From a virus, in IMG/VR virus record IMGVR_UViG_3300017719_000225, positions 1-22,908 of that record: DNA of 22,908 nucleotides; one strand, written 5' to 3'. The notes below the pieces were generated by a model. The model made no database searches and was not told the DNA's origin. It saw nothing but the letters and a program-made list of their open reading frames with translations. A program made the position numbers and the translations under genes. Of this stretch, positions 13,762-19,138 are shown piece after piece; the stretch's first letter is position 1; the number at the start of each line of letters is the position of its first letter.

Positions 13762-14133
13762 ATGCTCGCACAACTCATTGGCCCGGTCACCGGGCTGCTC
13801 GATAAATTCATCGAGGACAAAGATCAGAAGGCCGCACTCGCCCACCAGATAGCTACGATGTCAGAACGACATCATCAAGAAATCATGCTTGGGCAAATAG
13901 AAATCCTAAAGGAAGATGCTAAAGGCGGATGGTTCCAATCATCTTGGCGACCCTTATGCGGTTATGTTTGTGTCATATCCCTATTCGTAAACTTCCTCGT
14001 GTCGCCTCTCGCCGCTGGCTTCGGCGTCACAATCCCACAAGCAGATGCCTCGGTCATGATGCCCATCCTCCTCGGTATGCTCGGCCTCTCTGGTGGACGT
14101 AGTTACGAGCGCGTGAAAGGTGTAGGCAAGTGA
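13762..14133 (+). CDS. GTA-type 3TM holin
   Basis: 123 residues from ATG 13762, which has a perfect AGGAGGT seven bases upstream; an in-frame ATG at 13741 lies before that ribosome site and is rejected. The pattern LIGPVTGLLDKFIEDKDQKAALA, an amphipathic helix, GGWFQSSWRPLCGYVCV and two hydrophobic segments is typical of the GTA holin / 3TM holin family, which form holes in the inner membrane for endolysin release. It is followed by the EF-hand protein (4-base overlap) and the M15 endolysin, a standard lysis order. Confidence 0.82.
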   Translation: MLAQLIGPVTGLLDKFIEDKDQKAALAHQIATMSERHHQEIMLGQIEILKEDAKGGWFQSSWRPLCGYVCVISLFVNFLVSPLAAGFGVTIPQADASVMMPILLGMLGLSGGRSYERVKGVGK

Positions 14134-14450
14134 GCCCAAAGAAACTTGAACCCAACAGCAGGTTCGCTCAATACGATCTCGACGGGGACGGCACGGTCAC
14201 CGACCAAGAGATTGCGCGTAACCAAGAGATGCTCAAGCTAGAACTGCAAGAAGAGAAAGCTGACAGTCAAAGACGAATGGCATGGGTGGCAATGGTATCT
14301 ATGTGTACCTTTGCCCTCCTCCCACTCATGCCATTCGTCCCCGAGTCACGCCTCGAAACCCTAGCAGCCCTATCCGACATGCTATTCCTGAGTCAGGCAT
14401 CCGTGATCGGTATGTTCTTTGGCGCGACTGCCTACATGACAAGGAAATAA
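14130..14450 (+). CDS. EF-hand membrane protein in lysis cassette
   Basis: 106 residues from a GTG overlapping the holin stop (GTGA). Residues 16-27 (DLDGDGTVTDQE) are a canonical calcium-binding EF-hand loop: D16, D18, D20, T22, T24 and E27 at positions 1, 3, 5, 7, 9 and 12, with Gly at 6. A charged helix follows, then two hydrophobic spans (AWVAMVSMCTFALLPLMPF and LFLSQASVIGMFFGATAYM). I know similar EF-hand/TM proteins in marine phages but no tested function. Between holin and endolysin, a second holin or an antiholin that responds to calcium is the natural guess. The EF-hand is on the side opposite the short TM hairpin loop. Confidence 0.75.
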   Translation: MSPKKLEPNSRFAQYDLDGDGTVTDQEIARNQEMLKLELQEEKADSQRRMAWVAMVSMCTFALLPLMPFVPESRLETLAALSDMLFLSQASVIGMFFGATAYMTRK

Positions 14451-14451
14451 C

Positions 14452-14814
14452 ATGAAGTATTTCACCGAAAAAGAATTGGCCTGCCAACACTGTGGCGAAG
14501 ACGGTATTGACCACGACTTCATGAGCACCATAGAAGAACTCAGAGAAGAACTCGGCTTCCCATTCGTCGTCACCTCTGGCTACAGGTGCGCCGAGCACCC
14601 AATAGAAAAACGAAAAAATTCCCCCGGGGCGCACCAATCCGGGCGGGCCATAGACATCGCTGTCCACGGTGAACGAGCTATGAAATTAATCGACGCTGCG
14701 AGAGCAAAAGGTTTCAAACGAATCGGCGTCGCCCAAAAGGGTAGCTTGTCCTCGCGCTTCATCCACCTAGACGATTGCGCGGGTAAAGCATCACCTGCTC
14801 TATGGTCATACTGA
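14452..14814 (+). CDS. M15-family zinc D-Ala-D-Ala peptidase endolysin
   Basis: 120 residues. GAHQSGRAIDIAV supplies zinc ligands H61 and D68, and SRFIHLDD supplies H105, the M15_3 peptidase motif set; TSGYRC is the usual strand before it. The enzyme cuts peptidoglycan cross-links at the end of infection. It has no signal peptide, so it needs the holin to reach the cell wall. It starts one base after the EF-hand gene stop and is a normal length for single-domain M15 endolysins. Confidence 0.9.
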   Translation: MKYFTEKELACQHCGEDGIDHDFMSTIEELREELGFPFVVTSGYRCAEHPIEKRKNSPGAHQSGRAIDIAVHGERAMKLIDAARAKGFKRIGVAQKGSLSSRFIHLDDCAGKASPALWSY

Positions 14815-14815
14815 C

Positions 14816-15574
14816 ATGACCGCAACTGTGACGTACCTTCATCCCCCGAAAGAAAGTGAGGCGGAGGACGAAGCAAGATGGGCAAACATCGCAGAGAACA
14901 TTCGCCACGCTGCGTCCCCAAAAAACTCCATCGACATCATCGACGTCCCCCTCCTCAACGAAAAAGTATCCGAACATTACGCCGAAGTCGTGAAGCGTTT
15001 ACGTCCCCATTGGATCAGCAGGGGGGATGGAACCTTCTATACAATAGGTGCGTCCACGTACAACGACCTCGTCATATCTGATGGCCACGCAAGTTACTAT
15101 CAGGTCGCAGAAGAGAACAACATTATCATCGCAAAGCACTTCACTCCCCTGCTCGATCTCGTCTACAAAGCCATAGAGAAATGCTTCAACCACAAAGTTG
15201 TCGAGTTGCCTATGGCTGGACTAACAGGCTTCCACATCTTCGGAGAGAATGCAGGCAAGCATCCAGATGGAGGCCACATACACACGGACGAACCCTTCCA
15301 ACGCATACTCTGGCCGGAGCCATTCGCGAACCCATTCAGCTACACACTGGCACTAGAATTACCTGACGGAAAGGGCGGACTTGATTATTGGGAAAACGGG
15401 GCAACGCAAAGAACATACTTACCCTACGAGATAGGACATCTCTATATACATGACGGCAGGTTTCCCCACCGGATCGCATCGGATCACATGCCCTCCAAAG
15501 AAAAACCCCGCATCACTTTACAGGGACACGGGGCTCTTTTGTTGGACACAAATACTATCGGTGTCTATTTTTGA
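14816..15574 (+). CDS. 2OG-Fe(II) oxygenase
   Basis: 252 residues. GGHIHTDEPF gives the H156-x-D158 pair, FPHRI the distal H218, and PRITLQGHG the 2-oxoglutarate-binding R232: a complete set for an Fe(II)/2-oxoglutarate dioxygenase. About 140 residues lie before the catalytic core. The start ATG is one base after the endolysin stop. The substrate is unknown, and it is not close to any base-modifying family that I can name. Placed after lysis genes and beside the attachment site, it may be a moron or a late-expressed modifying enzyme. A weak terminator-like stem (CCCCG at 15506-15510, CGGGG at 15529-15533, then T-rich) lies inside its 3' end. Confidence 0.85.
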   Translation: MTATVTYLHPPKESEAEDEARWANIAENIRHAASPKNSIDIIDVPLLNEKVSEHYAEVVKRLRPHWISRGDGTFYTIGASTYNDLVISDGHASYYQVAEENNIIIAKHFTPLLDLVYKAIEKCFNHKVVELPMAGLTGFHIFGENAGKHPDGGHIHTDEPFQRILWPEPFANPFSYTLALELPDGKGGLDYWENGATQRTYLPYEIGHLYIHDGRFPHRIASDHMPSKEKPRITLQGHGALLLDTNTIGVYF

Positions 15575-15717
15575 GACGCAATGTAAGCCTCTTTAAACCC
15601 TTCAATTAAATCCCGCACCTCTTCGAGTTCATCATGTTCACGACCTTGAGGCATGGCCTTAATGTTGGTCGTTAAAGTGCAGATTAAGGTGTCATATGTG
15701 TGTGTCATAAGTGACAT
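15565..15717 (-). CDS. Possible small protein in attP region, function unknown
   Basis: A frame of 116 codons runs leftward from 15912, but its first third is the translated tRNA-like segment and its promoter and so is not believable as protein. The C-terminal part, from an ATG at 15717, gives 50 residues ending in HDELEEVRDLIEGFKEAYIASQK, which reads like a real helix. No good ribosome site precedes the ATG. It overlaps the oxygenase stop by 10 bases in the opposite direction. It might be translated from the RNA that starts at the tRNA promoter. I do not recognise it. Confidence 0.3.
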   Translation of the reverse strand: MSLMTHTYDTLICTLTTNIKAMPQGREHDELEEVRDLIEGFKEAYIASQK

Positions 15718-15828
15718 ATTGGGACTTGCGATAACTATTACGGGGTTATTCCAGTCAACCAGTGCCACCCTGATACGTCTAAAAGGTGTCAGAAGTCTCT
15801 CAAATAGCGTTCCCCGTGCCTTCTCAAT

Positions 15829-15869
15829 CCTTAGCAGGGGCGCGCCTTCAGCCACTCGGCCACTTCTCC
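15829..15869 (-). other. attP: Candidate attP core: 5' half of tRNA-Ser(GCU)
   Basis: Read on the minus strand, 15869 to 15829 begins GGAGAAGTGGCCGAG and ends at the anticodon loop CTGCTAA followed by GG. This gives the acceptor 5' arm, D arm and the 5' anticodon stem (CGCCC) with anticodon GCT of a bacterial tRNA-Ser. After two bases of the 3' anticodon stem the similarity stops, and there is no variable arm, T arm or acceptor 3' end. A tRNA half 112 bases from an integrase gene is the standard mark of an attachment site, with exchange at or near the anticodon loop. Most attP sites keep the 3' half; here it is the 5' half. Confidence 0.75.
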
Positions 15870-15883
15870 TTTGATTCGCGTGC

Positions 15884-15912
15884 ATTGTATTGCCTCTCTT
15901 ATTGGTTTTCAA
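15884..15912 (-). promoter_or_regulatory. tRNA-type promoter carried at attP
   Basis: Minus strand: TTGAAA (15907-15912), 17 bases, TACAAT (15884-15889); each hexamer matches 5 of 6. The next bases, GCACGCG, are a GC-rich discriminator like those of stringently controlled rRNA and tRNA promoters. The predicted start, near 15877, is about 8 bases before the first base of the tRNA half. Confidence 0.7.
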
Positions 15913-15980
15913 TTTGTAATTCAGTTTACTTCTTCATTCGTTGTGTGTGACCACGCTTTCGACACCTAATAGCGTGTGTG

Positions 15981-17000
15981 TCACGCACTACGTTGATACA
16001 AACTAGCTATCGCGTCCACCTTGGTGGAGTCAGGCGGGATCATGTAGCGCATGACCATAGCCAAACTACTGTGACCCAACAGGTCAGCGACCACTCTTTC
16101 TCTCACACCATTCTTGAGTAACTCAGTGGCAAAGGTGCGCCTCAAATCATGGGGCTGGAAATCTTTTATCCCAACCAAACTCATTAGGCTTTTGACTGCC
16201 TTGCCTGCACCTCGGCTATCCTGCCAAGCACTCCACACCTTTTTACTTCTGGCTTGAGTTGATCGCCATTGGATCATCAGGTCTTGCATATTTTCGTGCA
16301 AAGGCACACGTCTGGCCACCTTCTTCTGGCCTTTGGTTTTGCGGGTATGAAGGGTGACAAAAGGCTGATCAACATCCAACTCCACATCATCCCAACTCAA
16401 CGCAACAGCCTCACCTATCCGAGCACCAGTCGCTAACAAGAAGCACGTCATGCAATATCTTGCTGTAATTCCACTGCCATTAGGGTCACCACATTGTCCA
16501 TTGAATGCCGCCAACTCTTCTTGGTCAAGACACCTCGTCCTTGGCTCTCCATCAGCAGGTCGATCAACATCTGGCACCATCGTTATCAACCCACGCTTTT
16601 TAGCATGACGCAACACTGGCATCAGCGCATTAACCTCTCGCCGTATCGTTGCGCTTTGAACCTCCGTATATCGGACATCGATATACTCAGCAATAAAATG
16701 CTGATCCATTTTAAGCAGTGGCACTTCACCCCACATCTCATTAAACATATTCAGATAACGCAAGGTGCTCTCGCTGGTAAACTCTCTCCTCTTTAGGTAG
16801 CTTGCCATCGCAAAACTAAATACCTCTCCCTCCTTCGTTGAGGCATCAGCAGAATTGCCATTGATCAACTCATTCTCTATGCGCAGTCTCACTCTCTGGG
16901 CTTCCATCTGATCATCAGTTTTCGCACTAACCCTGATGCGCTTGCCCTCGTAAAAACCAGTGACGTACCACGTCTTTCCACGTCTCTTCAACTGCAACAT
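15981..17000 (-). CDS. int: Tyrosine recombinase / phage integrase
   Basis: 339 residues with the full tyrosine-recombinase set: ATGARIGEAVALSW (catalytic Arg, about 193), a beta-hairpin Lys in TRKTKGQKKVARR, HDLRRTFATELL (His-x-x-Arg, about 284-287), GHSSLAMVMRYM (His about 311, nucleophile Tyr about 319). The N-terminal 60 residues are the small arm-binding domain (KRRGKTWYVTGFYEGKRIR) and 65-150 the core-binding SAM-like domain. Length is normal. It starts three bases after the stop of the LuxR-like gene, and its ribosome site AGGAGT lies inside that gene's last codons, so it is translationally coupled to it. No excisionase gene is recognisable in the window. The tRNA-Ser half 112 bases downstream is its probable substrate. 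Confidence 0.95.
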   Translation of the reverse strand: MLQLKRRGKTWYVTGFYEGKRIRVSAKTDDQMEAQRVRLRIENELINGNSADASTKEGEVFSFAMASYLKRREFTSESTLRYLNMFNEMWGEVPLLKMDQHFIAEYIDVRYTEVQSATIRREVNALMPVLRHAKKRGLITMVPDVDRPADGEPRTRCLDQEELAAFNGQCGDPNGSGITARYCMTCFLLATGARIGEAVALSWDDVELDVDQPFVTLHTRKTKGQKKVARRVPLHENMQDLMIQWRSTQARSKKVWSAWQDSRGAGKAVKSLMSLVGIKDFQPHDLRRTFATELLKNGVRERVVADLLGHSSLAMVMRYMIPPDSTKVDAIASLYQRSA

Positions 17001-17003
17001 AAA

Positions 17004-17432
17004 TTAACTCCTGTATATTTTAGAGTGAGGGTCTTTTGTTATAGGCCCACGTCCATATGTCTCACCCCAATCCTTCGGTATGCCTCCGCTCATAAGCAAG
17101 TATTGATTTGATGTAACAGATTCCCACTCAGACACTGCCGCCATAACGATCTGCGAGCGGGTGCTCACGCGATACTTTCTGGCGATCCCTCTGACGTGTA
17201 CCTTTGCGGTATTCTCCGTAACGTTAAACCTCTTTGCTATCTGTGCATTACTGCAACCAAGCATGATCATCTGTAATGCAACATGTTGTTTGGCAGTTAA
17301 TCTCGGGAGAATGGCCTTGACCATATCCTCGTGCTGTACTTGATGACCTTGCCCAAGTACTAGCCTGTCTACCATTCTCTCTAGGCTCTCGATTCTCCCT
17401 TCGAGCCTATTCACTTTGTCTTCAAGTTTCAT
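17004..17432 (-). CDS. LuxR/GerE-type HTH regulator without sensor domain
   Basis: 142 residues. Residues 1-30 are a coiled coil (LEDKVNRLEGRIESLERMVDRL), suggesting dimerisation. Residues about 44-100 form a GerE/LuxR helix-turn-helix: LTAKQHVALQMIMLGCSNAQIAKRF, then NVTENTAKVHVRGIARKYRV. There is no autoinducer-binding or receiver domain. AGGAGGAG lies six bases before the ATG, an excellent ribosome site. It is co-transcribed with int from a near-consensus promoter (17493-17521) and coupled to it. It is plausibly the switch for integration or excision, acting on its own promoter. How it would sense anything is not visible. The C-terminal tail (about 105-142) is not recognised. Confidence 0.85.
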   Translation of the reverse strand: MKLEDKVNRLEGRIESLERMVDRLVLGQGHQVQHEDMVKAILPRLTAKQHVALQMIMLGCSNAQIAKRFNVTENTAKVHVRGIARKYRVSTRSQIVMAAVSEWESVTSNQYLLMSGGIPKDWGETYGRGPITKDPHSKIYRS

Positions 17433-17492
17433 GTGGCTCCTCCTGTATTATACGTTTGCACATAACTGTAATGAAATCATGACAGCAAAGGG

Positions 17493-17521
17493 AATATAAA
17501 GGGGAGTGCATTGGATGTCAA
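17493..17521 (-). promoter_or_regulatory. Promoter of LuxR-like/int operon
   Basis: Minus strand: perfect TTGACA (17516-17521), 17 bases, TATATT (17493-17498). It predicts a start near 17486 and a leader of about 54 bases. A second TATAAT at 17447-17452 lies on the ribosome site and lacks a -35. The 199-base gap 17433-17631 holds this promoter, the inverted repeat at 17541-17565 and a small GCGTAA-T-TTACGC repeat at 17568-17580. Confidence 0.65.
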
Positions 17522-17540
17522 GAGCGTTAATAAGAATAAT

Positions 17541-17565
17541 TAAGGTGTCTGTATTCAACACCTTA
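17541..17565. repeat. Inverted repeat TAAGGTGT / ACACCTTA upstream of int promoter
   Basis: Perfect 8-bp arms (17541-17548 and 17558-17565) separated by nine bases, centred about 67 bases before the predicted int-operon start. The half-sites are those of operators O1-O3 but point the other way and are farther apart. It could be an activator site, for instance for the LuxR-like protein. On the minus strand it is a hairpin followed by ATTATTCTTATT, a weak terminator for the oxygenase operon. Confidence 0.45.
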
Positions 17566-17631
17566 TGCGTAATTTACGCCTACCAGCTTGGCGCATCTCG
17601 TCCACACACAGGTGTCAACAGGGTATTTGTC

Positions 17632-18129
17632 TTACGTATCTGCCGTAGAAGGCGCTTGCTTCCAACCATTTATTAACAGCGCATGTCGTTGACCAGACCA
17701 CACCCTAGACACTCTATGCCAAACGCCATTGTCCAGAACAACACACCTATTAAACCTCGGAGAGATACGTTCAACCTCTGTCCTCGTGTCATCTCCGCAC
17801 TCCATCTCGAGGAACCCACCCCATATCTGATGTGGTATCACATAAAGAATACAAGACCAGTCTGCTGGCACAAGAACATCAGCGCCCTCGTCCTTGTCCA
17901 CATGCCAAGGGCCAGCGTCATTCTCGGTCACGTTAAACCAGTACTCGAATCCACACATACCTTGAACATGGAATTGATCACAACAAAAACGAATAATCTC
18001 ATGCACTCGGTTGCCCTCGGTCACTCCGTCCCACCACCTGATGCCATTGTTCCTAAGCAAATTTATCGTGGGGTCATTATCCAACCCGTCGAGCAGCGCA
18101 TCCGGCAGGAAGTTGTCCACCACATTCAT
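17632..18129 (-). CDS. 2OG-Fe(II) oxygenase
   Basis: 165 residues from the ATG at 18129, which overlaps the upstream stop as TAATG and gives the usual MNVVDNFLPDALL opening; an in-frame GTG at 18141 is four codons earlier and less likely. PWHVDKDEG gives H76-x-D78, the strand SCILYVIPHQIWGGFLEM the beta-helix core with its Gly-Gly, GVWHRVS the distal H138, and GQRHALLINGW the R148. This is a complete Fe(II)/2-oxoglutarate site. It is the last gene of the leftward cobS-cobT operon and the third member of this superfamily in the window. The three are too different to be recent duplicates. Substrate unknown. Confidence 0.87.
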   Translation of the reverse strand: MNVVDNFLPDALLDGLDNDPTINLLRNNGIRWWDGVTEGNRVHEIIRFCCDQFHVQGMCGFEYWFNVTENDAGPWHVDKDEGADVLVPADWSCILYVIPHQIWGGFLEMECGDDTRTEVERISPRFNRCVVLDNGVWHRVSRVWSGQRHALLINGWKQAPSTADT

Positions 18130-18605
18130 TATGCCCACCACTCTGGCGTCTCGCCCCTATCCCATCGTGCGAAGTGTGCCTTGGCTCCCCGGTAGTACTC
18201 CCGGTAGCTGTGGACAGCATCACTACACTTGTACTCGTCGGGCATTGCCAACACCCAATCAGTCATCTCGTCCTTGTCGAAGGCGTCCCGCAGAACTCGA
18301 ACGGGGACATCTTTCATACTCCAGATGGCGTCCGCACTCTTGTGCGTGCGCCCGAATCGCTTCTCATATTCCAAACCTAACGCCATACCCAACGCCATCG
18401 TCCACATATAATTAGCAAAACTCTGGCCTGCCCACACAGTACAAGGATGGTTCTTATGGGTACTCTTATAGGCTCCCTTCAACCCCTTCTCGTTCAACAC
18501 AGTGCTCATTATTTGAGCAGTCTCAAGTACCATCTTTGGTACGTGCTTATCACAGTGCATCTCTGCCGCTCTCAATGGCGACGCATCCAGTACAAATATA
18601 TTCAC
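18129..18605 (-). CDS. Conserved phage protein with HCDKH and HKNHPC motifs, function unknown
   Basis: 158 residues from a GTG at 18605, with AGGAGA five bases upstream and GTGA overlap with the previous stop. The opening MNIFVLDASPLRAAEMHCDKH, the line VPKMVLETAQIMSTVL and THKNHPCTVWAGQSFANYMW are strongly reminiscent of a family I know from many phages and some bacteria, usually annotated as hypothetical. The clustered His, Cys, Asp and Lys (HCDKH; HKNHPC) look like an active site or metal site. I cannot name the reaction; glycosylase-like labels that I have seen for it are unproven. It sits between three tiny genes and the oxygenase in one operon. Confidence 0.78.
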   Translation of the reverse strand: MNIFVLDASPLRAAEMHCDKHVPKMVLETAQIMSTVLNEKGLKGAYKSTHKNHPCTVWAGQSFANYMWTMALGMALGLEYEKRFGRTHKSADAIWSMKDVPVRVLRDAFDKDEMTDWVLAMPDEYKCSDAVHSYREYYRGAKAHFARWDRGETPEWWA

Positions 18606-18790
18606 GCTGATCTCCTAAAACTTTGTCTCTCAATTACCTTGCGCAACACCGAAACGTCATTGCTCAGTGCCGCCTCCACTAACTCTTCACAGTCACGCAT
18701 GTACTCCATCATGCGCTTCACCTCACTGGCATCCTCATCCGTGGACATCCCTGTCCTCACCCTTGCGATCAAATCGTCTCGCTCATTCAC
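18602..18790 (-). CDS. Small acidic helical protein, function unknown
   Basis: 62 residues from a GTG at 18790; AGGAG lies seven bases upstream. Charged and helical (SEVKRMMEYMRDCEELVEAAL), without recognisable motif. It overlaps the previous gene by eight bases and the next by GTGA, so translation is coupled in the seven-gene operon. Possibly a small binding partner or inhibitor; nothing in the sequence says of what. Confidence 0.6.
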   Translation of the reverse strand: MNERDDLIARVRTGMSTDEDASEVKRMMEYMRDCEELVEAALSNDVSVLRKVIERQSFRRSA

Positions 18791-18971
18791 TAGCTGACTC
18801 CTTATGTATTGCTTCCAACTTCGACTCCAAACAATAGATATGCTCGAGAGCCTCCTCTACTAATAGTGTCCAGTTATCTTGCTCAGCACCTGCACGCTCG
18901 CAATGTTGCACATGCTCCCTCAAGTACCACTCGATCTTATCCACCACTAAACTCTTGCCTTGCTCTGCCAT
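18783..18971 (-). CDS. Small helical protein, function unknown
   Basis: 62 residues from ATG 18971, with AGAGGA upstream. Two predicted helices: VVDKIEWYLREHVQHCERAG and WTLLVEEALEHIYCLESKLEAI. The two cysteines are not in a metal pattern. It overlaps the previous gene by 25 bases, the largest overlap of the operon, and the next by eight. No family recognised. Confidence 0.6.
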   Translation of the reverse strand: MAEQGKSLVVDKIEWYLREHVQHCERAGAEQDNWTLLVEEALEHIYCLESKLEAIHKESASE

Positions 18972-19138
18972 CTGGCTTTCCTCTCATGCTTGCGTACAAT
19001 CCGTCCGATCTCTGCGTAGTCATACTTGTCCACGCGCCTTGTCTTAACCTCGTAACCAACCTCGAACCAGAAACCCCAAGGCCACACTCGGTCGGTCACG
19101 CCAAACCATTTGGTATACACCTTTGCCTTACGCTGCAT
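18947..19138 (-). CDS. Small basic Trp-rich protein, function unknown
   Basis: 63 residues from ATG 19138. It is basic and aromatic: KWFGVTDRVWPWGFWFEVGYEVKTRRVDKYDY, then a Lys/Arg-rich helix (RIVRKHERKARWQSKAR). The first part reads as a small beta sheet, the second as a nucleic-acid-binding or amphipathic helix. It overlaps the CobT-like gene by 11 bases and follows it directly, so it may be a partner of the CobS/CobT pair. No family recognised. Confidence 0.6.
   Translation of the reverse strand: MQRKAKVYTKWFGVTDRVWPWGFWFEVGYEVKTRRVDKYDYAEIGRIVRKHERKARWQSKARV

Larger units (their letters stand above)
15575..15980. other. attP region (406 bases)
   Basis: Between the oxygenase and integrase genes this stretch holds the tRNA-Ser half, its promoter and a possible 50-residue gene. 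Three AGGTGTC half-sites of the operator palindrome also lie here: 15687-15693, 15784-15790 and, inverted, 15961-15967. They flank the tRNA half on both sides, so they could be integrase arm sites or regulator sites. A small inverted repeat TGTCA-TAAG-TGACA lies at 15702-15715. Apart from these I see nothing else. Confidence 0.5.

Noticed and set aside
13781-13795. 15-base palindrome GCCCGGT-C-ACCGGGC in the holin gene
   Set aside because: Encodes the expected GPVTGL residues of the family; the loop is too short for a stable full-length hairpin and no partner feature is near.
15506-15542. Terminator-like stem at the end of the oxygenase gene
   Set aside because: Only 5 bp of stem with an 18-base loop; mentioned under the gene but too weak to call.
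15829-15869. A complete tRNA-Ser gene
   Set aside because: Only the 5' half up to the anticodon loop is present; variable arm, T arm (no GGTTCGA) and 3' acceptor strand are missing.
15718-15912. N-terminal extension of the small attP-region frame (RRSGRVAEGAPLLR...)
   Set aside because: This is the translation of the tRNA half and its promoter; the TTG start is the -35 box. Such peptides are a known artefact of tRNA-Ser sequences.
16666-16686. 8-bp inverted repeat GTATATCG / CGATATAC in the integrase gene
   Set aside because: Lies mid-gene with no link to a start, stop or promoter; a few perfect 8-bp repeats with short loops are expected by chance in about 23 kb.
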